DNA of 64,000 nucleotides from Steromphala cineraria (lineage: Eukaryota; Mollusca; Gastropoda; Trochida; Trochidae), in assembly GCA_916613615.1 (NCBI GenBank), contig OU744732.1:57186727-57250726 (forward strand), in the 5' to 3' direction. Under the pieces are notes generated by a model. The model made no database searches. It had not been told where the DNA came from and saw only the letters and a list, made by a program, of their open reading frames with translations. Numbering within the stretch: position 1 is the stretch's first letter; every line of letters starts with the position of its first letter. Both the position numbers and the translations under genes were made by a program. Positions 1 through 12,092 of this stretch are shown here, in pieces.

Positions 1-230
1 ATTTTAAGTTTTTTTGGAAGCATCTCTTTACGGCGCTCCTCGTAGCGGCGATCTATTTTTAGCTCCAGGTCATTGGATTGTTATGTTAACCTCGCGTGAC
101 GTTTCCCGCGGTCAACATAAGGTTTGATCATTGTCGGTGACCACCTTCCTCGACCAATCAGAAGACAGATGACTCGTCCATCATATAATAATGCCCATTG
201 TTGACATTTTTTAATATGTTCTCAAATCGT
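1..230. other. CpG-richer segment with promoter-like boxes
   Basis: This edge segment has more G+C and CpG than the sequence after it, including GGCGCTCC, GTAGCGGCG and TTCCCGCGG. A CCAAT box lies at 154-160 and an AT-rich TATA-like run at 182-190; a TGACGTTT half-site lies near 97-104. It could be the edge of a regulatory region or of a repeat entering from the left. No reading frame follows, so the promoter reading is weak. Confidence 0.25.
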
Positions 231-2524
231 GTATTATGCGCTCAGCTGTCGAATAGATTCACACTATTACATTAAATGTTGCAGTTGACAAAGATGAAAA
301 GCCCTTTCAAACAAACTGATTTGTGAGCACGAGTATAAGAAGGATGAACAAACTTCTGCAGCACATTTATCATTTTCAATTTAGGATTAACAATACAAAC
401 TGTGTAATCAAACTCAAAGTCCTTTATTTCATATATCCTAATACAATACTGGTCGGGAAAACATGTATTTAATTGAAGACAAATGATCAAAGGTATTTTG
501 AAACAAATTTATTGATGACCCATTTAGGTGGAAAACCCGACGCACTGAATTCCATTATTCTGACATTGTAAATAAACATATAATCATTAAACTACAGTTT
601 AGGTTCTAACAACAATTGTTATGAAAACAACTAACCTCAGATGTCGACAGAATTGACATCATCCAGCAAAAAACAAGAATCCCTTTGGAATTCTGAATAA
701 ACGTGTAATTCTATTGTAGGTTGTCTCTGAAGACACACCTGTCATGACAAGATGAATGTAATAGTGGTTCTTGATTCATTATTTTCTGTGATTATCAATA
801 TTAATTATCTACTTTTCCAAAATATCCAATTAAGAATATTTTAACTTGATAATATGATATGTTCACAAAGCCACCATGACCATCCGTGTCACTTTCACGA
901 AGAATTTCAAATGTTTTAAACAAAGTGTGAATAATTCACATGATGAAGAACTAACTAAAATTCAGAAAGAATAAACAAGACACGATCGAATCAAAGCAAA
1001 TCCTTCTTTATCATTGATTGACCTTTGTTTAGATTTACATAAGATTGATTAAATTAAATTTTGTTTCCATTATAATAATGAATCTTTTTGTTTCGTGCTA
1101 TCCCTTAGGATTATGGCAAATGGCTAAAAGCAAAGTCCAAATCGAAAACTAGGCAATGTTAAACAACTACGGATAACTATATAGTGTCAAACATAACAAT
1201 GTTGTTTTAAGGCAAGGTATAAGAAGTGTGCATGAAGATTTTGATCAAGCGGAATGTATCACAAATATTTATGTTTTCAAATGTGTATCATGTTTTTGGA
1301 ATGAGCATGTATCAATTACATTAAGTTAATATTGACACAATATAAGATACTCAGATATGGAGATATTTGAATGTTTTCTTCATATTCTTGTCTTCAACAA
1401 CGTAATTTGCAGTTTGTTCCATGTGTTACTTATACATTATATCAAATCAATTCAATAAGAAAAGTCAACTGTGTGACAACACTTATTCAAATGTGTTGTT
1501 ATAAGAACAGATATTCATGTTATAATACAAGGTAACTATTGCCATCTTGTTTCTGACAAGAAATAGGTTAGACATTAGACGCAAGACTTGATGGGATTAT
1601 CTGCTCAGACAGTGTGTAATCAACTTCAATTATGTCTATTTGTAAGCAAAACTCATAACTCAATATTATTGAGAAATAGCTCCCTTGTAGGCCAAATAGA
1701 CAAAACTGTGTATTTTACCATCCAGAAATCACGTGCTTTGAATAGAATACGTTCTTTGAACAAAAGAGGTCACAATACTATAAATAAAAATATTACATTT
1801 TGTATCGGGTAAATCAAAATATATTTATTTATGGATTGTCATTAATTAAAGATTAAATAAGGACATTTACCTCAATTTAATGACAAAATGTAAGGAACGA
1901 TTAGAAAACAATCATTATTACTATTAGTTATACGTTAAATTTCGAGTGTAATGATCACAATTTAAATAATAAATCACTTGTATATCTATCCTTACATGTC
2001 ACATATGAGGCGTCACATATGAGACAACGCTTTATTGTCAAGAAAAAATCAGCAACTACTGAATGTTTGTCCCAAAACTCTATGTCACATTTATGAATAA
2101 TATCATAAATGTAATTTCAGTTGACGATTGTTTTCATCAAAGTTCTCAAACTACTCAAGTGCTTTAAATTGCAGTGACTGTAAAGCAAAACATTGCATTT
2201 TGATATGCTTTACAACTTGACTGTCACAACAGGATGGAAAATCTTGAAAAAAAACCTAATATTTTTCCAAGATTATTTTGCAACTTATAATGTATTATTC
2301 TGTTGTGTAACGAGCTTGATTATACTACGATAAGTGAGTATTGATGTTAGAATCGGATGAGATGTAAACCTTTCTTTGGATTGATATGGTATAAAAAATA
2401 AAAAAACTTATATGACGTCATATGGTTTGCCTTTGAAATCTATTTCAGTTTTAATAAGGATTCTTGTAACATTGTAACAATTGTCAACTTAACAGCCGAA
2501 ATGCTTCCAAACAATAACAATATG
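231..2524. other. AT-rich noncoding stretch, nothing recognised
   Basis: All six frames are closed by frequent stops. There is no recognisable domain, terminal repeat or long simple repeat. A short tandem CACATATGAG motif lies near 2,000-2,020 and resembles a sequence near 20,620-20,650. I assign no function. Confidence 0.6.
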
Positions 2525-3080
2525 AATGCCTCAGGTGTCAATTAAGTTTCTGGAGTATACATTGCATCAAATAACTCTAACTGATGATGTATCAGTGTAA
2601 ATGTGTCCAATAAGAAGCCAAGTGTCCATCTTCTGCAACTTAAGGTTGTATGTGTTCCCAGATATTCCACCGAAAGATGATTTGTTTTCTATAGTACACA
2701 TTCGAGTATTGTCAAAAAAATTATTACTTATTGTATGACTTGCTTCAAATTGTAAATGAAAACTGTCTTGTTTGAACAGTTTTACCATTTAATCGACCCT
2801 TAATTGTAAATTTACTATGTCACTTTAAAGGGTTTTGTTGTACATTCATTCATAAAGACAAACTTTGAAAGCATGAAGTTCTTAGCTATAAATATTTTAG
2901 TTTGGCATAGAGAAGTCCAAGTACGAAGTGATCTTCTGCGGTCAAGAAGTGCTAATCATTCGTTCAATTTTCAATCAGAAGAGAGTCTGTCGCTTGAGCG
3001 GATTATGAATGGCCAGGAGCTATTTTATTTAAAAGGGTTATCTTTATTCCAATTTGCAAGGTCCAAACCATGTATCTAAG
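2525..3080 (+). repeat. old, diverged copy of part of block alpha
   Basis: Three landmarks occur in the same order and similar spacing as in the alpha copy at 8,290-9,300: TGTCAATTA followed by a GTAT box (2,536 versus 8,297), TATAGTACACAT (2,690 versus 8,447), and GAATGGCCAG followed by TTATCTTTAT (3,007-3,050 versus 9,255-9,300). The match is much weaker than between the other alpha copies, which suggests an older duplication or a faster-decayed fragment. Short frames here are not conserved. Confidence 0.5.
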
Positions 3081-3929
3081 GATTATAATTTGCCGAACTA
3101 CGAACTCATTCACTCATAAAGAGTGTGAACCTTTCACCTCCACTAAATCCACTCTTGTCTCCTCTGATTACAAATTTATATTAAGAGGATAAACCATGGA
3201 AATTGAATTTTGTTAATAGTCTATATGCTGTATCATTTAAATATAAATTTTTTTACACTGATGCCCAACAAAATAAAGGTTAAATTAATTTTTGGAAATA
3301 CATCTCCTTTCATGCTATTTGTTAATGCCCAGTTATTCCTTGATATAAAGACATATGCTCCTTTTGGCATTGAAATTTGTTTCAGCTGAACATGTACTTT
3401 CGTATCAAATGTGTCAACATAACACCATTGTTAAATTCAAATTTACTTGAAAATGTGTGCTCCCTTTCCTATGACATAAACATTCTGACATTGTTTACGT
3501 TGTGACATAATTATTACACAGTAAGTATCTTAACAAAATGTCATGAACATAAAAGTGATACATGAACCTACTTGAAACTCTGATAGCAGACTTTCTGTAA
3601 GTTCGTGTTAATATTTAATGAATTATCTTTCAATAATGACTTTATAATTTATTGACACTGAAAGTAAACAAAATACCATAGTGTTGGAATATAGCTTCAC
3701 TATATGTACATACACAGTAACATTTTGATTCAGATAACCGGACGACTCGCAAAAACGTTTGGATAGATAAGGTTCGACTGTACATATTGAAAATGTATTA
3801 ACTAAATATAACACAAATGAAGATTTAGATTGATAGGAAGAGCAGATACGAGTAAAGCAATTTATTTAGTCATATTGCTTAGTTATTTTGATATCAATAA
3901 ATGCTAAAGAATAAATAATAGATAGAAGA
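3081..3929. other. noncoding, nothing recognised
   Basis: AT-rich sequence with no frame above chance length and no terminal repeats. It may continue the old alpha copy, but I cannot align it by eye. Confidence 0.5.
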
Positions 3930-4130
3930 ACGTTTTATGGATTATCAACATCTTTATTGTAAAATGTAGCGACGTTTCGGTATAGATTCTTATACCGTTA
4001 TCAGGCATATGGGAAAATGAGAGTACAACAATTTATATATATGGACATGATGATGAGATAACAATAACAGTAACAACAGGATGAGATAACATTATATCTA
4101 ACTAAACATCATGTCTTCTTGATACTTCCA
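3930..4130 (-). mobile_element. terminal fragment of a Penelope-like retroelement (probable)
   Basis: The segment is centred on a hammerhead-type motif read on the minus strand and flanked by AT-rich sequence. Penelope-like elements are known to carry minimal hammerhead motifs with CTGATGA and CCGAAACGTC in their terminal repeats, and that is the basis for this call. No reverse transcriptase or GIY-YIG endonuclease frame is present, so only an end is left. The borders are approximate. Confidence 0.4.
3969..4006 (-). ncRNA. hammerhead ribozyme-like motif, probably inactive
   Basis: On the minus strand the order is CTGATAA, a hairpin, then GAAACGTC. The hairpin arms are 3,991-3,997 and 3,978-3,984 (CGGTATA with TATACCG, 7 perfect pairs) around a 6-base loop. 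This matches the catalytic core order of hammerhead ribozymes: CUGAUGA, stem II, GAAA, stem III, then the cleavage triplet GUC. The conserved second G of CUGAUGA is A here, which should abolish or strongly reduce cleavage. Stem III is minimal, as in Penelope-type hammerheads that act as dimers. A chance hairpin is possible, but core and stem together are unlikely by accident. Confidence 0.5.
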
Positions 4131-4439
4131 ACTTTTAAAATTCCTCTCAAACAACTTACAAGAACGTAAGTCATAGATATCTTAATAGACAAAACTACTT
4201 ATATTTACACCGAATCAAGGCAACTAAACTATGGTTACTAACCTGTTTGTTCACATTCTCTTCATGTTAGTTCTAAATATGTCTTTCTATTTCAACATCT
4301 GACATGTTGACAAAATGAATTAGACGAAAGGACTGATTAGAATGTAGGTCTGGAGTTTCCCCTGTATTTTCCAAAAGTAGTTTCCAATCATCGGTCGCAG
4401 TCTTCATATGCTATCACTAATGATCAAAGGTCGTCACAG

Positions 4440-4870
4440 TTTATATTGCAACTCAAAATGTCATAAAATTTATGCTAGATGAAGTTTCAAACTTGTATTG
4501 AAAAGGATCAAATAATCAATTTGAATAGCTGGATTGACAGGTATCTACAAGCCAATTGATAAGACATCAGTCTGACTAAAATCGGCCTAGTTCCGAGAAA
4601 TACATTTTTCAAAATATTAACTCCATCGAAATACAAATTCTTCTACACCAATGGAATGAGGTGTTCGATTCTCAATTGAGTGAATATTTTAAAACTGTTC
4701 TCCTCGATACTAGGTTTTAGATTTTAATCAGGACAAAATACAAAAGGTGAATAGGCACACATGACTTTGATGAGAACTCTCTTGCTATGAGATGTGTCAG
4801 TTTTGTCTTACAAAGAGCATTTATTCACAAGAACACATCAACTAACGTTTATAATGAATGTAATGAGTTT
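4440..4870 (+). repeat. block gamma, copy 1
   Basis: Colinear with 18,240-18,620. Shared landmarks include a CATCAGTCTGA box (4,565 and 18,324), a C-A-rich stretch with TCTTCTACAC (4,640 and 18,390), AATACAAA followed by GG..GA (4,738 and 18,506), and CTCTTG.TATG near the end (4,780 and 18,546). Noncoding. The 310 bases before it (4,131-4,440) show nothing recognisable. Confidence 0.6.
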
Positions 4871-6449
4871 TTGATATTATCAAGTGTAAATCCAAACCTG
4901 TTGATGGTTGACATTCAAACTCTATTTTCACTATAGTTTAGCTTATTATGTATGCAATATATGTTGTTTTGTATGATATATACTATATCAAATTAAAATA
5001 TTATTAACTTCAAACACGTACAAAGATATAAAGTCTAAATATAAAGCCATCATTACAGCTTATGCGAGCTTTTGTATTGTGTTTTATCCATGTAGAGAGG
5101 ACATTCTGATTCTCAAGATCCTGAATTTTACTTCACTATTACTTTCTTGCTTTTTCGGTCTTGTCCCGTAGGATGCAGTAAAACATATTTCATAAGGTTT
5201 TGAAAGAGCTTTAAATATCAGTTCTTTTTCCATCCTTCAGACGCATGTTTAGAAAAAATGTGTTTTTGTTGGTATAACTTTTGTATTTAAATTACATCAA
5301 TCCAAAAATGTTGTAAATATTGCTAATAAATAGTTTTTATAATAAGCAGTTTGTAAGCAAGTAATATACATGTAAAATGCTGTTATTGGATAACCTTAAA
5401 CTTTATGGTAGTTTTGCATGCTAACTGAATAAATCTGTACAACAAAAGTTGATGATGTCAACTTGAAAGAATCACATAATCGTTTATTCAGGGTTTTTTT
5501 ATTTACTTTTTTAAATTAGCGTACTAGGTAAGCACTAAATGTTTAGTTTGGCAACTAATAATAATGTCTTTAGATTATTCAGCGGAACAGTTAATAATAT
5601 AATTTTTAAATAACCAACATTGTGTTATTTCTGAAAGCAAGTTGACAAAGCCTTTGTATATTTTAAGAGTTCATTTTCATTTTCCGGAAAATATTAGTTT
5701 ATTATTAAACTGTAGAGTCCCCCTCCACATTTTCTATTTCATTACTATTAGTAATGTTAGTAAAGTAGTAATAGTAGTGGTAAACGTAGATGTTAGTAAG
5801 TAGTAGTTAGTAGTATGAAACCAATTAATTATCCTTTTTTTTGTGTACAACATTTTATGTGGCAGACCGTCGACCTGAAGCGATAGTTGATTCACGCTTC
5901 TAAATTATATAATGTTGTTTGTAGCAGAATAAGGCTGTGGGTTTCTTGTAGATGTTTTCTACCAGACATGCAAATACAGCAGACGCTTACAGCCAAACAG
6001 GTTTCAAGAGGCTTGCACATTGATCGTAGATTACCACATACTTTTTATGTTTAACTTCCTTTTACGAAACTACAAATTTGATTCCCTTCATGTAACATTA
6101 TGCTCATTGATCAAATACAGAAATTACCAAAACGTCCCACAAGCATTTCATTAGCAGTAATCATGTATGACATGGAATATTACGTATTTGTAAAAAAATT
6201 AATGTATAAACTTAAATTCGAACTATTCAAGGTGGTATTTGACAATGATTCAACCACAATTTCACATTTTCTCATCTTTAGATCTGTAAATGCCTCATTG
6301 GATCATAGCAGGGTCCATCTGTCAAAACCTCCATTAATTTACTAATTTTCACCACAACCTATAAAAACCATGTAGAAATATAAATCCCCTAGGACCTCAT
6401 GATACTAAGACTTTAATAATGCTTCTGTGACAGATGCAAAACAACATCT
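4871..6449. other. noncoding, nothing recognised apart from a simple repeat
   Basis: No plausible coding frame and no matched duplicate elsewhere in the window. The only patterned part is the TAGTA-rich tract at 5,742-5,817. An open frame at 6,100-6,345 lacks any recognisable motif and I treat it as chance. Confidence 0.5.
5742..5817. repeat. cryptic TAGTA/TTAGTA simple repeat
   Basis: An interrupted tract of TAGTA, TTAGTA and TAGTAG words, strongly biased but imperfect. It is likely a decayed microsatellite. Confidence 0.7.
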
Positions 6450-7764
6450 GACCTTACATGCAAAGAGTGTAAGTATCATTTGACTAGAGACAGTTAGCAG
6501 GCTGAATTTATAGGTTTTGTTATTGACTCAAAAATAGTTAAATCATGAAGAATAATGGTCATTTACCATATCTGAAAGCTAGGCGTCCATCATGTTGATT
6601 AAGTCTAATCAAATTCCAATAACAATAGGTAACAAGTAAACACAGGTTATAAAACATTTCTTCAATAAAAGTAAAACAAATTTGATTTTTAAGAAATATA
6701 AGAAATATTATCAATTTGGTTTCCAATTATACAAGCTAAGCACATGGTGACTTTAACACGAAACCTTCAATTATCAATTATTTTTTTGGATAGCTTTCCA
6801 ATTCTAATAACAAAGGTTACAACTGTTTGTTTGCTATTTTTTACTTACTAGTACCATTCTGTTGCCGAATGTTCACAAACCAGTATGATATTTCAAGTTC
6901 TTTCCTTTGATGAAAAATTGCAACAGCATATCAAATTACAAATTTTGCAGATACACGTTCATGTTCATTAGAGAACTTCCAGAGACAGATATACGAACGT
7001 TCAGTACATATGAGTTACAGCATGTTGAATGATAGTTTTGATGAAAAACCCTATCCAGGCCCTACGACTATATCAGCTTATCAGCTGTTCGAATCGGTTT
7101 ATATGACACATTAAAATCAGAATGATTAAACAAAAATTAAATAACCTAGCATATTGTATTAAACAACACATTATTTGATTATCCATGAGTATTTGAATAG
7201 ATTATGCAAACTGGTTTCGGCTTATATTATATATCCACAGTTTTCATGTATTCATACGTATTTCCAAGTGCCATTCTGACGTTAAATAATTTAATTTTTT
7301 CACACCTTGATGTTATAAAGATATAATGCCCTTGAACAATACAATCCTTGTCAAACATTAAAATCGATATGTATAAACACTTTAATCAACGCTGGTCACA
7401 GAGACTATAGACATACTTTTTTCAATGTAAACAGAACACCCTCTGCCAAAATGTCCTTAACAATGTTTTATTGTAGTTTCAACAAGAAACAATCAGTGAA
7501 GAGGGTTGTTCTACACAAAACATTTGTACTCACGGTACTTTTAAATATGGGGATTTGTAAATTAGCAAATTGAAGTTTGATAAATTTGACCATTTGTATG
7601 TCTGAACTTGGTCAATACTATTATTAGGAACTTAGAAAATATAAAATCTAAGATAATCTTGGTTCAAATGTTACTTTCCACTCCTTTTTTACTGGTTTTG
7701 TCATGAGCTTGAAATTATCTGGATACATACATATTGGTGTAAAAACACATGCTTGTCGTGATGT

Positions 7765-8165
7765 AGACAATGTTATTACACATATGGTTTAAAATAAGTA
7801 GTAAGATATTTTCAATATGAGCAAAAGTGCACATATCTCTTTGCCTAGCAACGATTGTTGTAGCGCGAGTTCCCGTATCTTTTCGCCTGTGACGTCATAA
7901 CACCATTGTTCGTGACGTCACTGTAGCCAGGCTTCGCAAGGGAAGCGGCCCGTTTTTTGGATATGTCTAAGATGGTAAATTGGAATAGAATCGGTAAAAA
8001 AGAAATTATCACCCTCGGAAGTGTGTCATATGACTTTTACGAAACTCGTGCAAACTTGTGTATAACCCTCGCTCTCGCTCGGGTAATACAAAAATTCACA
8101 CTCGTTTCGTAAAAGCTATATGACACACTTTCTCGTGTAATAATCTATATTTATAAATTAATCAT
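7765..8165. mobile_element. foldback-type insertion private to alpha copy A
   Basis: This segment is absent from the matching positions of alpha copy C (near 47,700) and copy B (near 28,240). It is richer in G+C than its surroundings. It contains inverted arms at 8,021-8,050 and 8,099-8,128 (26 of 30 positions pair) around a loop with a C-T-C-G-rich palindromic core. Near its outer edges the sequence ATTATTACAC occurs in inverted orientation (about 7,771 and 8,135). I read it as a nonautonomous foldback or MITE-like element. Exact ends and target duplication are not certain. Confidence 0.55.
7890..7920. promoter_or_regulatory. pair of perfect CRE palindromes (TGACGTCA)
   Basis: Two full TGACGTCA sites lie at 7,890-7,897 and 7,913-7,920, starting 23 bp apart. 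TGACGTCA is the consensus site of CREB/ATF factors. They belong to the inserted element, so they may be part of its sequence rather than regulators of a host gene; no gene is nearby. Confidence 0.35.
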
Positions 8166-11100
8166 GCTGTCTGTGAAAAAGGATATGATTACACAGATAG
8201 AGACTTTTTTACATGGAGCTACTTGAGAGTTTATAACTCAAGGGACTATATACTTTCTCAATATAACAGCGTTAAGTCCTTGACTATGCCTTAGGTGTCA
8301 ATTATGTTTTTGCGGTATCAGTCCAGTCCAGTTCAATACATTAAGTACCAACATCCATATAGCTGAGCGGAAACCAATTTAACATCTTCTCCAGTACAAG
8401 AATTTAACGAGTCCAAGAAATATCAACAACAGAGGATAAATGTTATATAGTACACATCCACGAGAATATAAATCAGACATTTCTTTTTCTATCTATTCGC
8501 CTGAGAATTGCTTTTTCGGTCTAACCAATTGTTAGCAACTTAGTTAAGTGTAATTTGTGACATAATGATAAAGATGTAGTTGCAAACGGCGCAAAAATGT
8601 GAATAATGACGAGGATAAATATATAGTCAAAATCAAGCACTTGTTTTAGATTTTTTTGGAACAACTTATAAATGGATAATACATTCTTGTAAAACATCCC
8701 TGTCTTTAACTTTCAAGTATTAGTTTTCAACGAAGAATGAGTGAATGCTTTATTCTCTCGAAGGTATAAGCAACATCTTATTTTCGCAAATTGGATTGCG
8801 TTTAAATCATTGCTTTCAAACAATGTTTAGGAACAATATTAAAGTGGTAAATAAAAATAGGGATTAAGGTCTTCAATGTAAACATGAGCAAATATAACAT
8901 GCTCAAGGTTGCTCCTTATGCAAAAACATGTACTAATACCACACTATCCTAACCTTTATATAAACATCAAGTAGATATGGTCGACATAAGTAAATATTAA
9001 ATATGATGCTATTGTTATACGGGAGGACTTGCTCACATTTGCTCACATTGCTTCTCTCAATCTTGAACTGTGCTGCTTGTTCTGATTGAGTTACATATCA
9101 AATCACGCCCGTTGATTAACCAACTGTCACCTTACCCTAAGCTAGAGATAATGTTCAGCATGAAAAAGGTTCAAGTAGTGCAGAAGTCAAAAAGTACGGA
9201 ATATGTTCAAATCAACAGACAGATATAGATCATTGCCTGAAATTTGCTGGATAATGAATGGCCAGAGGCACTGTCGTTGAACAGTGTTATCTTTATCCCT
9301 ACTTCTGATAGAGACTAATCTAAAATTCTGAGCAGTATCATTTGCCTTAGTGCATTTTGAAAGATGTGAACCGAAAGTGACTTTTGCTCTATCGTTTCTT
9401 CTCTTTAAATGTGGCTATATGATAATCACTTCCTTAAACATTGAAAAATTGAATAGTAGAGTTGTGTCAAGTATCAAGAATATGTTAATATTGTTAGTTT
9501 AAATCCATTGCAAAATATTTTGAGATAAGATGAGGATGAATCCATTGTAAACTTTATTGCAAAAAAACCATTTTGGGTCTTAATATCACATATGTCTTTT
9601 TAACTCTGCAACGACAATTTTCCCCAAATATATTTTGTTGTTTACATCAAGTCTCATCAAACTGTATCTAATTCGATTTTTAGTTTAGTTAATTTTTATA
9701 GGTAATATGCCAGGGAATTGTTTGACAATCAAAGTGTACTCTCTAATACGATCTGGAAATAATCCTCAGTTTAAATACCTAAAAGGAATCCGTTCACCAT
9801 CTTTGAGAAATTAAATAACCAATTTAGCATATTATCGTATCATTTATCTTAGTTTGAAATAACACTTTAACTTCGTGGTCGTCTTATGAAAAAGTGAAAT
9901 AGTTAAATAAATATATCAATCAAAACCAAGGAAATCTGGTGTGTGGATTCAGCAGTATGTGAATGAAGACAGAACAAATCGTTTTTCAAACCCCTTTAAC
10001 AGAGTATATTAGTTCAACAAATACCACCCTGACACAGATAAAATACAATGAATTTTTTTAGAGTTCTCTTGGTCGATATGACCAAAACATTTCACATATT
10101 TTCAAAACACACAATTGAGTAAAATGTTTGAAAATTGTGTAGGAACATCGTGGTGCAAGAAATTCTCTCAGAGCTCTTAGATCCCTCGTAACCTGTCTCT
10201 TTGAGTCATACAAGAATTATATACAGCCACTATATCTTCAGGCACATTCACCACATCTTCAATCGGTAATCCTTATTGTGAATTGAATACCAAAAGCGAT
10301 CCCCATTTAGAATGTCTACACGGTTCCCGCGTTCTATAGCACTTTACTCTTGGGGAGAAGATACAAATTGTTTTTTAAGAATATCGTCTCCAGGGGCCTA
10401 TAAGGTGACAAATAGTAATTTGAAGCAAAAATCAATTTTGATCAAGTATCTTTCATTTTTTCATTTTATTAATGACAGATTTTCTTCAACTATACTCTCA
10501 TGAGGATAGTTTGATATTCAGGTGTCAAACCTGCTAACTGTGTTTTAGTTAAAATTAAGTTTTTAGGCCTGCACCTGGGACACAATTTCAACCAAAGATT
10601 GACATGAATTCATTAGAGTTTTGGAAGCGTGTTTTATTAGAATCAAAACAGCTTAACCACACAGTTTCATCACCAAGGGATGCAATTGTTGGTTTACTTT
10701 CGACGTGGTAAGCTTGATCAAATAAGACTGGCATGATAGTGCTTCAACAATAAACAACTCTACTTCATGAATGAAACTTATCACTTGACATTCTTTTCTG
10801 CAAAAAAAAATGCGTAAATAATTCTGAGAATGTCGGTGTCAGGATTCCCTACTGCAAACCCTTATGAGCGCAATCAGAAGCCCATAGGTTATTTTTCTGT
10901 AAGAATTTTTAAATGGAAGCTTATGAATAATAAATAAAAAACTGGAAAATGAAAGAATGTTTTTGATTAAACTAAAATGTCATTTTGGCCAGCTATTGAA
11001 ATTAACTCGGTTTCTTGTTCATACATTTACATCTTTACACACCACTGATAAGCCTTATTGACATAATGTTGCATTTTTTTAAAGCCTCAAAAGAAATACA

Positions 11101-11228
11101 ATAAATCTTCTTTTACTATTCTTTCCCCTTTGTTCTTTTTAGTTTCCCCTGGCTGAAACAATTTGCGTCATAAGCCATTTGTACTTTTTAGCAAATGAGA
11201 ACGCTTCTCACATACATGTAGTATAATC

Positions 11229-11561
11229 TACGGAAGCCTTTTAGGGCCACATATTTGTTTTTATTATCTTATTATCTTATTTCAACATATTATCTTGAAT
11301 ATTCAACTTAGTATCTTGAATTTTCAACATATTATCTTGATTTTTCAACTTAGTTTCTTGAATTTTCAACTTAGTTTCTTGAATTTTCAAAATAGCACTT
11401 GAATTTTCAACTTAGTTTCTTGAATTTTCAACTTAGTATCTTGAATTTTCAAGATAATAAAAACAATTGTGTGGCCCTAAAAGGTATCTTGAATTTTCAA
11501 CTTAGTATCTTGAATTTTCAAGATAATAAAAACAATTATGTGGCCCTAAAAGGTTTCCGTA
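11229..11561. mobile_element. inverted-repeat element carrying a minisatellite
   Basis: Terminal inverted repeats of about 42 bp (11,229-11,270 and 11,520-11,561) match at about 40 positions and begin TACGGAA. The centre is a 21-bp tandem repeat that ends with an internal copy of the right terminal repeat (about 11,453-11,491). The flanks ATAATC (left) and CTAATC (right) look like a 6-bp target duplication. Alpha copies C and D show the unoccupied site as GATTAA on their plus strand (43,730-43,735 and 55,744-55,749), so this is a clean filled versus empty comparison. There is no transposase, so the element is nonautonomous. The open frame at 11,399-11,614 is only the tandem repeat read through. 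Confidence 0.8.
11275..11520. repeat. 21-bp minisatellite inside the 11,229 element
   Basis: About ten copies of a 21-bp unit built on TTGAATTTTCAAC followed by TTAGTATC or close variants. One unit is interrupted by a GCAC insertion, and another runs into an inner copy of the terminal repeat. Confidence 0.85.
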
Positions 11562-12092
11562 CTAATCTGTTCTTACACACTTTGCATTTACAAGAGATAT
11601 ATACATCATTTTGAACCAGCTTGATCAAATAATCCTAGTTTTAGGTTGCTTAAATCTATCAATGTTAATTATTCAGGAAATATGATAATGCGGTTTGCAT
11701 CTTCCTATTATGACCATTCACAATGTGTTAACATCTTTAAAGACACACAGCAGTTATGGCAAGCGACTATTTAAGTGGAATGTCATAATTGCTTTGCAGC
11801 ATAGGACAATAATTACAAATGAATGTAAACAGTGTTTGAATTGAAAACCCATGGGAAGGAACGTCAAGATGAGTAAACAATCTGACATTATGTTAGTTGT
11901 ATCTTTGCCTGATATTTTAAAAAATAACACTTATAAACCCTGTGTTTACATTAAAATTAAATTGAAGTGTATAACTGTCTATTCTATTAAAAAAATCTAA
12001 CTGAATTTTTTGGCATAGTTTTATGACTTTTCTTCTTTACAGTGGAAAAGGAGCACAATTAGGCTTTGGTCTGAGTCTTATAAAATAATATA

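Noticed and set aside
11229..11561. CRISPR array
   Set aside because: The 21-bp units are contiguous with no unique spacers; this is a minisatellite in an animal-type genome.
11399..11614. Open frame with repeated NFQLS words
   Set aside because: It is the 21-bp minisatellite read in a frame without stops; 21 is a multiple of three, so the peptide repeat is automatic.
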